The notes beneath the pieces were generated by a model. The model did no database searches. It was not told the origin of the DNA and was given only the letters and a program-made list of their open reading frames with translations. A stretch of 64,000 nucleotides of DNA from positions 17,847,748 through 17,911,747 of the forward strand of contig NC_133530.1 in the NCBI RefSeq assembly GCF_048544455.1, in the 5' to 3' direction. Made by a program: the position numbers and the translations under genes. Origin of the DNA: Silene latifolia (Eukaryota > Streptophyta > Magnoliopsida > Caryophyllales > Caryophyllaceae). This document shows, piece by piece, positions 12,279 through 21,713 of the stretch (position 1 is the stretch's first letter; each line of letters opens with the position of its first letter).

Positions 12279-13604
12279 TGTAATACTTCGTATTTATAAG
12301 TCTTGGGGTACTCTATCGAGTAGCCCTTACTCTGTCGAGTAAGGGTAAGTGGCGAAATAAAATAGTTTTTGACCTGTTCGGTACTCGATCGAGTAGCTGG
12401 GGCACTCGATCGAGTAGGGGGGGTACTCGATCGAGTATCCTTGGGTACTCGATCGAGTAGCCGGTTTATCGGGGAATTTTCTCGGGTTTTGTTAATTATG
12501 CGATTAAGGTATTTAAGCTCCGTCGTCTTTATTCTAAATCACTTTTACAAAACCTAAATTCCTGTTTAAGAGAGAAAGCAAACTAGTTCATCTTCCTAAT
12601 CGCATTCTTAGCAATTCCCGGAGTTCAAACGACCAGTTCTTGTCTTTATTCATACCGTTGAGTTCCTTGCGTCGAGGGTAAGATCTATGTACCCTTTTTA
12701 TGGTATTTCTTTCTATTTGGTTAAACCCTAATTTAGAGATTGGGGGTTTTATGTGTAGTGTGTGATTGGTAGTCTCTATGTGTTGTATGATAGGAGGAGG
12801 GTTCATAGAAGAGGCTTTTTTGACTCAATTTTGTAGAGAATCGATTGTGTGCATACCAGGTAGGATTTCCTACTCAGTATTAATCCCATAATGGGATGAT
12901 TGGTTGATGTATTGTGTTTGGTTGTTTGATATATAATTGTATTGTGTGTGCGTTGTGATCGTTGTTGATGGTTCGCGAGGCGTGGCCTCGACTGAGTGGG
13001 GTCACTTGCGGGAGTGGCTTCACGCCCTAGTTTCGCTATACATGGAACCCGCCCACGAAAGGATGTGCACATTAATGGACAGGGTTATCGCTCACTTTGT
13101 TATGTGGGAGCGGGGATTTGGTGGGTGGTGCGGTCCCCCAGCTGCGCGGTAGTCCAATGGGACGATCGATGATTGAGACGGTTGGTTTGGCATGATTGTG
13201 TGTGTGTGATTAAGCACGCCGCTTATCTTATTGCTTTTATATGTTGGATTGTGTGATTAATGCGGCCGGTGTTGTTTTGTAAACCTGCGGTGATACATTG
13301 GGGATGGTGAGCGGATATTGAGCGGTATTGAGATGAAATCTTGGGATAGTGGGATGCCACGACATGATGATAGTGAGTCTTCCATTGTAGCTTTTAGTTT
13401 ATTTACATTTCAGTTAGAACAGTCATTTGAGAACATGTATCGTACTTTCAGTTTGGTTTTGAAGATTGTAACTATTCGTTAATCATTTATAATAAACGTT
13501 GTTTCTTTATTGTTGTTTGATTATCATACCTCGGGCAACCGAGATGGTAATGTCTTCATACCTGAGTGGTCCTGGTAAGGCACTTGAAGTTTGGGGGTGT
13601 TACA
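12279..13604 (+). repeat. 5' LTR of nested chromovirus
   Basis: 1326 bp. It contains four perfect copies of the 12-bp palindrome ACTCGATCGAGT at 12383, 12404, 12425 and 12447 plus two imperfect copies near 12308 and 12330. It retains an uninterrupted TA where the 3' LTR carries a MITE. Confidence 0.92.
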
Positions 13605-13606
13605 AA

Positions 13607-13618
13607 TGGTATCAGAGC
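13607..13618 (+). other. Primer-binding site of nested chromovirus (tRNA-iMet)
   Basis: TGGTATCAGAGC, 2 nt after the 5' LTR. Confidence 0.85.
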
Positions 13619-14099
13619 GACGATCCTGAAACCTGTAACTAATGAACCTAATGAACATAGGGAGTCAATTAAAATGAACCCGGGGTAAAAGTTGTAGGAG
13701 CTAATGCAAAGGCTTGGGAGACGTCCTAAAGTCGCGGGGGTCGCCCTACAACTTTGAACCGGTCACAAGGGAAAGTGTTTGTCGAGTCGTATGTGTGTTT
13801 GGTTAACTTGTGTAAGAATGTGATGAAGTGTGTGTGATTGTTGGAATTTCGAAGTTGAAAGTTGAGAATGTGAAAGAAAAGTGATGGTAGATAGAAACTT
13901 GTTAATGGGATGATAGCATGTTGGATGTTTTACAACGTGACATTTAATAACATGATGAATTGATCTCGTAGATAGTAGAAGAGATGCGTAGCATATTTAT
14001 TATGATGTAATGTGGTTTATAAAGTTTAGCATGTTAGCATATCTCGTAGCATGCGGGTAGGTTTTGGACGATTTTGGGTTCAGAATCACGTTTTGGGGT

Positions 14100-14292
14100 A
14101 CTCGATCGAGTAACTAGGGGTACTCGATCGAGTAGGGGGTCACTCGACCGAGTAGCCTAGCTACTCGGTCGAGTATGTTTGAGATCAGAAGGTCTGTTTG
14201 GGTCTGATGTTTGGGTACTCGATCGAGTATGTAGAGGCACTCGATCGAGTAGCCCGTTACTCGATCGAGTATGTTTGGGCACTCGATCGAGT
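14100..14292 (+). repeat. Array of eight ACTCGATCGAGT-type palindromes in the leader
   Basis: Copies start at 14100, 14122, 14142 (variant CGACCG), 14163 (variant CGGTCG), 14217, 14239, 14259 and 14281. They lie between the primer site and the gag start, spaced mostly about 20 bp apart, and are the same palindrome as in the LTRs. Confidence 0.9.
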
Positions 14293-14374
14293 AGGTTCTG
14301 GGTAGCGTGTTTTCGTGTTTTGAGGTTTAGTACGTGTGTTTATATCTATCCTTTCTTATATATATAGTTTCAAG

Positions 14375-15330
14375 ATGCCGCCCAAGAAGACTGCTTTGTA
14401 TGCGAGAGCTGAGCTTATGACCATGGATGACATTGTTAAGATGTTAGAGCACCAAGATGCTCTTACAGAGACCCTAAAGAAAGTAAATGAGGATAAGGAC
14501 AAGGATAAGGAGAAGGAGGTTGATCATTCCAAAATCAGCCTCTACATAGCGAGGTTTAACCCAAAAGAATACAAGGGGGTTGGGGAGCCTAACCTTCTTG
14601 ATAGTTGGCTGAGAGAGATGGAGAACATATTAGATTTGGTTCACTGTCCTGATGATATGAGAGTGGAACATGCTGCATTCTATCTGAGGGAGGCAGCTGG
14701 CAAGTGGTGGGATACAGTGAAAGTGAGTGCCAAGGAGATATATACAAACCAAGGTCTATCTGCTATACCTTGGGAGGAGTTTCGTAGGGCTGTGAGGAAG
14801 GAGTTAAACGGAGCATGTGAGGAGTAAGTTGAGGGAAGAGTTTGACAGTTTTAAGATGATCATTTGAGATGTCTGAGCGAGTACTACGGAGACGATTAGT
14901 TCAATGAGAAGTCCGGTATCTTTGAGGATATGGGTTTGAGTGAGGAGAACCTGGCATTGAGGTTTGAGAGAGGGTTGACTACCAAGATTATGGATAAGTT
15001 ACCCGTGGAAATCCTTACCGATGTTAAGGAAGCTTATGAGAGGGCAGGGAGAGCTGAGAGGTTGGTGGAGATGGCTCAGGAGAGGTCTGGTGGTGAGAAG
15101 AGGAAGTCCGAGAGCGAGGGTGGTGGCCAATCTAATCACAAGAAAGGCAACCACAATCGGTCAAAGGGGTTTTCTCCGGGTCGGGGTTTAGTCTTTGGGG
15201 CTTCCTTCGGGCGTGGCCGTGGAAGTGTGAGTAATAGTTGGGGAGTGACTTGCTATGGTTGTGGTGGTGTAGGCCACAAGAGACATGAGTGCACAAGTGC
15301 ACTTGGATCTTTCCGAGAGACTGCTTGAGC
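14375..15330 (+). pseudogene. gag: Gag of nested chromovirus, frameshifted
   Basis: It starts MPPKKTALYARAEL and encodes a capsid domain (YIARFNPKEYKGVGEPNLLD, then EHAAFYLREAAGKWWDTVK). The first frame stops at 14827 and Gag resumes in another frame from about 14930 (GLSEENLALRFERGL). A basic linker follows, then a C-x2-C-x4-H-x4-C zinc knuckle (CYGCGGVGHKRHEC) near 15253-15294. At least one frameshift and one stop separate the halves. Confidence 0.85.
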
Positions 15331-15534
15331 TTTGCGAGCAACAAACCGGCAGGATCATGGCCAAACCGGGAAGTCGAGTTACAGAGTGGAGGCTACCGCA
15401 ACGGCGAAATTCTTATCGAAAAACACCGACGAACAACAACAACAATCAAGGGTCGAGTGCTAAGCCGACCGCATCGGCCAAGATCTTGTCTGGGGAGGTG
15501 GACGAGAAGACCGATGGAAAGTTATTCACGATAG

Positions 15535-16135
15535 AGAAGAAAGCGGTGAGGAAGATGCGCACGTTATCACCGGTACATTCCTTGTTAATGGTATTCCTAC
15601 CTTTGTTTTGTTTGATTCGGGGGCTTCTCAGTCGTTTGTGTCTTCGAGTCATGTTAAACAGTTGGGTTTGAGAGTATATGAGTCTGTTAGTGAACAAGTT
15701 CTCATACCTTCGGGTGCGTCTGTATCTTGTGGGAGATTGTTTAGAGATGTATCCATGATAGTTGGGCAAGTTGATCTACCTGTAGACTTGCTAGAGTTTC
15801 CTTTTGACGGTTTTGAGGTGATAGTTGGGATGGATTGGTTAGGAAAGTATAAAGCTAAGATAGACTATCATCAAAAGAAAGTGTCTTTGAGAGGTCCTAA
15901 GGGTGTTAGTGTATCTTATCGTGGGTTCCTAGTCAAACCCAAAGTCAGGTTGATTGCAGCTGTCACCTTGAAGTCTTATCTGAGGAAGGGATGTCCTCTG
16001 ATCTTGTGCCATGTGAGAGATGACCGGATAGAGAGTCCGACAGTGGATGAGATACCAGTGGTGGGAGAGTTTGCCGATGTTTTTCCGGAGGAGATTCCGG
16101 GGTTGGTTGCCGGGAAGAGAGATAGATTTCACCGT
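15535..16135 (+). pseudogene. Aspartic protease of nested chromovirus
   Basis: FVLFDSGASQSFVSSSHVKQ carries the D-S-G active site, and FEVIVGMDWLGKYKAKID is the conserved flap-side motif. The frame continues to FADVFPEEIPGL, the usual protease-RT linker, then shifts near 16120. Confidence 0.85.
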
Positions 16136-17623
16136 TGAGTTGAAACCGGGGACGGGGCCAATCTCTAAGGCACCGTATCGTATGGGTCCTAAGGAGATGG
16201 AGGAGCTTAGGAAACAGTTGGATGATTTGATAGAGAAGGGATACATTAGACCAAGTGTATCGTAGGGGAGCACCGATTCTTTTTGTGAAGAAGAAGGATG
16301 GAACTTTGAGGTTATGCATAGATTACGGGGGAGTGAACCGAGTGACGATAAAGAATAAGTATCCTTTGCCAAGGATAGATGACCTGTTTGATCAGTTGAG
16401 TGGTGCATCAGTCTTTTCTAAGATTGATTTGAGGTCGGGGTACCATCAGGTGAAGATTAGAGAGGTGGACATACCAAAGACAGCTTTCACGTCGAGGTAT
16501 GGCCATTATGAGTATGTGGTGATGCCGTTTGGGTTGTCTAATGCACCGGCAGTGTTTATGGATTTGATGAATAGAATCTTTAGACAGTTCTTGGACCAGT
16601 TTGTGGTGGTGTTTATCGATGATATCTTAGTCTATTCTAAGACTAAAGAGGAGCATGAGGAGCATCTGAGGATAGTGTTGCAAACTTTGAGGGATCATGA
16701 GTTGTATGCTAAGTTGTCCAAGTGTGAGTTTTGGTTAGAGAAAGTTGCTTTTCTAGGGCATGTAATCTCTAAAGATGGAGTAGCTGTGGATCCGGCGAAG
16801 ATTGAGGCAGTGACAAAGTGGGAAGCACCAAAGAATGTTGCTGAAGTTAGAAGTTTCTTAGGTTTAGCTGGATATTACAGACGGTTCGTGAAAGATTTCT
16901 CCAAGATAGCTAGACCTATGACAGCGTTGATGAGGAAAGAGAACAGGTTTCGTTGGGATGAGAGTTGTGAGACGGCGTTCCAAACCTTAAAGGAGCGTTT
17001 GACCACGGCTCTGTCTTAGCATTACTGAAGGGAGCGAGAACTTTGAGGTTTATACAGATGCCTCGAAGAATGGGCTGGGATGTGTGTTGATGCAGAATGG
17101 TAAAGTGATTGCCTATGCTTCTAGGCAATTGAAGCCTTATGAGGAGAATTACCCTACCCATGATCTGGAGTTGGGTGCGGTGGTGTTTGCTCTCAAGATT
17201 TGGAGACATTACCTTTATGGAGCAATCTTTAAGGTATTTTCTGATCACAAGAGTCTCAAGTACATCTTCACGCAGAAGGAGTTGAACATGAGACAGAGGA
17301 GGTGGATGGAGTTGATTGGCGATTATGACATGGAAATCATCTACCATGAAGGGAAGGCCAATGTTGTTGCTGATGCTTTGAGTAGGAAGAGTGTACATTC
17401 CCTGTGTACAGCTCTATCTTTGATGAGGCTGAGAGATGAGGTAGCGAGTTTTGGGATACATATGATGCAGAAAGGAGATGCCATGGGTGATATGATAGTA
17501 CATCTTGAGTTTTATGATGATATTCGAGGTAAACAGGCGTTGGACCCTAAGATAGTGGAGTGGAGAGTCTGGAGTAGAGAAAGGGACGGTGTCGGTTTTT
17601 ATTCATACGAGATGGTAGTTTGA
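16125..17623 (+). pseudogene. Reverse transcriptase and RNase H of nested chromovirus
   Basis: The RT region includes [33 protein letters not shown] and the catalytic [10 protein letters not shown] (Y/F-x-D-D box) near 16613-16642. The thumb/connection LGHVISKDG and [11 protein letters not shown] follow. After a frameshift and stop near 17018, RNase H reads [37 protein letters not shown] and VVADALSRK. An in-frame stop interrupts the N-terminal RT near 16264. CIDYGGVNR replaces the common CIDYRxLN, a small oddity of this copy. Confidence 0.9.
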
Positions 17624-17639
17624 GGTTTGATGGTAGGTG

Positions 17640-18690
17640 GTGTGTTCCTAATGATGAGGAGTTGAAAAAGACTATCATGACAGAGGCGCGTTGCACACCA
17701 TATTGATTCATCCGGTGGAGACAAGCTATACAAGGATTTGAAAAAACGTTTTGGTGGCCTGGGATGAAGAAAGAGACAAGTGAGTTTGTGTCCGTTGTTT
17801 GACATGCCGAGAGTGAAAGGGGCGGCGACGACCACAAGGTAAGATTCGGTCTTTAGAGGTACTGAGTGGAAGTGGGAATCCATTTCCATGGATTTCATTG
17901 TGGGTTTGCCAAAGAGTCAACAAGGTAACAACATGATTTGGGTAATAGTGGATCGCTTGACCAAGTCAGCTCACTTTGTTCCAATGAAAGATACATGGAC
18001 TAAGGCACAATTGGCTATGACCTATCGAAAGAACGTGCTTAAGTTACATGGAGTCCCTAATTAAGGACATAGTGTCTGACAGAGATGCGAAGTTTATATC
18101 GAGGTTTTGGAAAGAGTTGCAGGAATCGTTGGGAACAACTTTGAAGATGAGTACAGCATTCCATCCCGCGACAGGACAGGCGGATCGAGAGAACAATCAA
18201 GGCTCTTGAGGATATGTTGCGAGCTTGTGTGATGGATTTTGGTGGTAGCTGGGAACAGAGGTTGGACTTGATAGAGTTTTCTTACAACAACAGCTATCAC
18301 ACCAGTATTGGTATGGCACCGTTTGAGGCTTTGTATGGGAGGAGATGTAGGAGTCCAATCTGTTGGGACGATAGTCTTGCCGAGGCAAATGGTTTTAGGA
18401 CCAGAGATGGTGCATGAGATGGTAGAAGCATTAAGATGATCGGGGAACGGATGAGAGCGACTCGGGGAAGCAAAAAGAGTTATGCGAGATCTACATCGCA
18501 AGGATATAGAGTTTCGAGTTGGGGATAAGGTTCTTCCGAAAGTGTCTCCTATGCGTGGGGTTATGAGATTTGGGAAAAAGGGCAAGCTGAGTCAGAAGTT
18601 CATCGGTCCTTATGAGATCTTAGAGCGAGTTGGAGAGGTTGCTTATCGTCTGGCTTTACCTGCTGCTTTGGAGAGAGTGCATAATGTGTT
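17640..18690 (+). pseudogene. Integrase of nested chromovirus, multiply broken
   Basis: The catalytic core shows [53 protein letters not shown] and [11 protein letters not shown]. These are the first and second Asp and surroundings of the D-D-E core. Several frame changes and stops occur, near 18061 and 18200 among others, and the N-terminal zinc-binding part is not readable. The C-terminal GPY/F-type region ([20 protein letters not shown]) is at 18580-18640. Confidence 0.8.
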
Positions 18691-18961
18691 TCATGTATCG
18701 CAGCTGCGGAAGTATGTGAGTGACCCGTCACATGTGTTAGAGGCAGAGAGCTTAGAGCTAGATGAGTCCTTATCATATCTTGAGGTTCCTAAACAGATCC
18801 TAGACCGAAAGGTTAGAAAGACTAGGAGTGGGGAGACAGTCCTACTCAAGATACTTTGGTCTAACCACGAGACTGAGGAAGCCACATGGGAGGCAGAGGA
18901 TATCATGAAAGAGTGTTACCCTTTCCTTTTTTATCAGGTATGTCTGGTTACGGGGACGTAA
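18690..18961 (+). pseudogene. Chromodomain at C-terminus of Pol
   Basis: [11 protein letters not shown] is followed by a chromodomain-like segment: [20 protein letters not shown], then [19 protein letters not shown]. Chromodomains steer integration toward marked chromatin in this element class. This stretch is open within its own frame. Confidence 0.8.
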
Positions 18962-19181
18962 CCTTGTTTCTTTTAGGGGGGTAGGAGACGATCGCGAGCA
19001 GTTTTTAAGAGTTTTATACCCCGTTTATATGTTGTGTCGGTATGTTTGTCGGGATGAGTTGGGGTAGTATCATGTTTATGTTGAATTTTGTTTGATTGTT
19101 GAGTCGGGAATGTTGTGGGAGTACCTTTGTTTAGTAGTGGTTTGAACTTCGGGGACGAAGTTCCTTTTAAGGAGGGAAGAC

Positions 19182-20585
19182 TGTAATACTCCGTATTTAT
19201 AAGTCTTGGGGTACTCTATCGAGTAAGGGTAAGTGGCGAAATAAAATAGTTTCTGACCTGTTCGGTACTCGATCGAGTAGCTGGGGCACTCGATCGAGTA
19301 GGGGGGGACTCGATCGAGTATCCTTGGGTACTCGATCGAGTAGCCGGTTTATCGGGGAATTTTCTCGGGTTTTGTTAATTATGCGATTAAGGTATTTAAG
19401 CTCCGTCGTCTTTATTCTAAATCACTTTTACAAAACCTAAATTCCTGTTTAAGAGAGAAAGCAAACTAGTTCATCTTCCTAATCGCATTCTTAGCAATTC
19501 CCGGAGTTCAAACGGCCAGTTCTTGTCTGTATTCATACCGTTGAGTTCCTTGCGTCGAGGGTAAGATCTATGTACCCTTTTTATGGTATTTCTTTCTATT
19601 TGGTTAAACCCTAATTTAGAGATTGGGGGTTTTATGTGTAGTGTGTGATTGGTAGTCTCTATGTGTTGTATGATAGGAGGAGGGTTCATAGAAGAGGCTT
19701 TTTGACTCAGCTGTAGAGACCGTCTGATTGTGTGCATACCAGGTAGGATTTCCTACTCAGTATTAATCCCATAATGGGATGATTGGTTGATGTATTGTGT
19801 TTGGTTGTTTGATATATAATTGTATTGTGTTTGCGTTGTGATCGTTGTTGATGGTTCGCGAGGCGTGGCCTCGGCTGAGTGGGGTCACTTGCGGGAGTGG
19901 CTTCACGCCCTAGTTTCGCCTTCTGTGGAACCCGCCACAGAAAGGATGTGCACATTAATGGACAGGGTTATCGCTCACTGTTATGTGGAGCGGGGATTTG
20001 GTGGGTGCGGGTTGCGGTCCCCAGCGGCTGGGTCGGGTCCAGTGGACGATCGGTGATTGAGACGGTTGGTTTGGCATGATTGTGTGTGTGTGATTAAGCA
20101 TCGTATCGCTTATCTTATTGCTTTTATATGTTGGATTGTGTGATTAATGCGGCCGGTGTTGTTTTGTAAACTGCGGTGATACATTCGGGGATGGTGAGCG
20201 AGATATTGAGCGGTATTGAGATGAAAAATCGGGATAGGCGGGATGCCACGACATGATGATAGGAGTCTTCCGCTGTAGCTTTTAGTTTATTTACATTTCA
20301 GTTAGAACAGTCATTTGAGAACATGTATCGTACTTTCAGTTTGGTTTTGAGGATTGTAACTATTCGTTAATCATTTATACTTCCTCCATTTTTCTATGTT
20401 TGCCCCATTTCATTAAAATATACCTCACATTTCATTATTTTATGGGGCAAACATAGGAAATTGGAGGGAGTAATAAACGTTGTTTCTTTATTATTGTTTG
20501 ATTATCATACCTCGGGCAACCGAGATGGTAATGTCTTCATACCTGAGTGGTCCTGGTAAGGCACTTGGAGTATGGGGGTGTTACA
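19182..20585 (+). repeat. 3' LTR of nested chromovirus
   Basis: 1404 bp, starting TGTAATACTCC and ending GTGTTACA. Relative to the 5' LTR it lacks ~20 bp of the first palindrome cluster (near 19215), has scattered substitutions and small indels, and carries a 91-bp MITE insertion. Confidence 0.92.
20380..20470. mobile_element. Stowaway-like MITE inside the 3' LTR
   Basis: The terminal inverted repeats CTTCCTCCATTTTTCTATG and CATAGGAAATTGGAGGGAG are flanked by TA (20378-20379 and 20471-20472). The 5' LTR has the empty site (CATTTATAATAAACG) with a single TA, which directly proves insertion after the retroelement. Confidence 0.92.
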
Positions 20586-20774
20586 GGGGTGGCTGGCACA
20601 AGGGGAGTTTGAAAATAAAAGGGGCGAACAAGCTGCAAATTAGCATCAAGAATGGTTCAACAACGTGTTCAAAATTGTTGCTAATTTTCGTCATCAGTTA
20701 CGCGCCGATATCTGTCAGATTAGTCTTTGATCCCGGTGGGTTGGGTCTTCAAGAATTGAGGACAATTCCTTCTC

Positions 20775-20787
20775 AAGAGGGAGGGGA
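20775..20787 (+). other. Polypurine tract of outer Ty3 element
   Basis: AAGAGGGAGGGGA directly precedes the right LTR of the outer element. It follows LRTIPSQEGG, the coding tail often seen at the end of Ty3 pol. Confidence 0.75.
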
Positions 20788-21378
20788 TGATACAAGTGTC
20801 GTGAAGAACATGGTTGCAGGGGGCAAGGCTCGAACTCGGGACTAAGTAAAATAACTACCCGTCTTCGAAGCAGCATGTTAGTTAATTATTTAGTAGTTTA
20901 GTCAAATAAAACTAATCCTAAGATTAGATTAATTAGCTGTTAGATTAATCTTAGTTATTAAAGTTTATTATTTTAATTGTTGATTAGGTTGGTTAGGAGT
21001 CCTAAGTAGGACGTTTTTTTAGCAGTAGGAGTTTTATACGTCAATTAGGAGTCAGTTTTAATTAGCTATAAATATCATCTGCCTGTATCTCAATTAGGTA
21101 TTCAAGTGATAAATAAAAAGGCAGTTTGCACGTTTACAATTGTAAGCACAGGTTTGACGTGTTTTCGTTCCGCCATTGTTATAGTTTGACGCGTTTTCAA
21201 GCTTTAACACGGGTTATAGTCAATAGGTCTTGACTATAATTCACCATTGTTCGGATTATAGGTCTAATCTGAGCAAATACCCCCTTTTGTGTTCGTTATT
21301 TTCTGTTAGATTGTCACGCTTATCACGTGACAAGTTTCAAGTTTGTTAAAATTCGTTAAGCTTCCGCTACTCGTATCA
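20788..21378 (+). repeat. 3' LTR of outer Ty3 element
   Basis: 591 bp, same ends as the 5' copy, followed by the TTAAC target duplication at 21379-21383. It ends 335 bp before the FKBP start codon. Confidence 0.93.
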
Positions 21379-21713
21379 TTAACACTTGAAGTCTACGACG
21401 TTACCAAATACTTTGATTCTTCATTTTAAACTAAAAATTTAAAACTTTGTAGAAACTAATCGCATCCAAATACTATAACCACCTACAAGATTGGGCTAAA
21501 CATAATTTGAATCAAACTCATATTGATTTCTTAGCCCATTGACAAGGATAAATTGATTTCTCAAAATGACCCCGCTTATTTTGCAAACCAAGCCGGAGTC
21601 GGTTTCAATAAATGGGGCTGCTCTCTCTCGTAAACCGCTCTACAGTCTACCCTGGTCCCCGACTCTCGAGTCTCTTATCCATTTGCCAATCCTGTAAGCC
21701 ATACTAGCTAACA

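Larger units (their letters stand above)
12279..20585 (+). mobile_element. Nested Ty3/gypsy chromovirus
   Basis: The LTRs are 12279-13604 (1326 bp) and 19182-20585 (1404 bp including a 91-bp MITE), starting TGTAATACT and ending GTGTTACA. The flanking duplication is GGGGT (12274-12278 and 20586-20590). A tRNA-iMet primer site is at 13607-13618 and a purine tract, AAGGAGGGAAGA, is near 19169-19180. The internal order is gag, zinc knuckle, protease, RT, RNase H, integrase, chromodomain, which defines a chromovirus. Long LTRs fit the Del/Tekay branch (inference). Frameshifts and stops in every domain make this copy inactive. Confidence 0.95.
9913..21378 (+). mobile_element. Outer Ty3/gypsy element, pol-deleted, split by a nested element
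   Basis: The LTRs are 9913-10503 and 20788-21378, both 591 bp, beginning TGATAC and ending GTATCA. They are flanked by the duplication TTAAC. I count about four substitutions between them (~0.7%), so the insertion is recent. A primer-binding site complementary to initiator tRNA-Met and a purine tract are present. Without the nested element (12279-20585) and its target duplication, it is about 3.15 kb. Its interior encodes gag, a zinc knuckle and an aspartic protease, but no reverse transcriptase, RNase H or integrase, so it must rely on enzymes in trans. The layout resembles TR-GAG-type non-autonomous elements, with an added protease. Confidence 0.93.
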
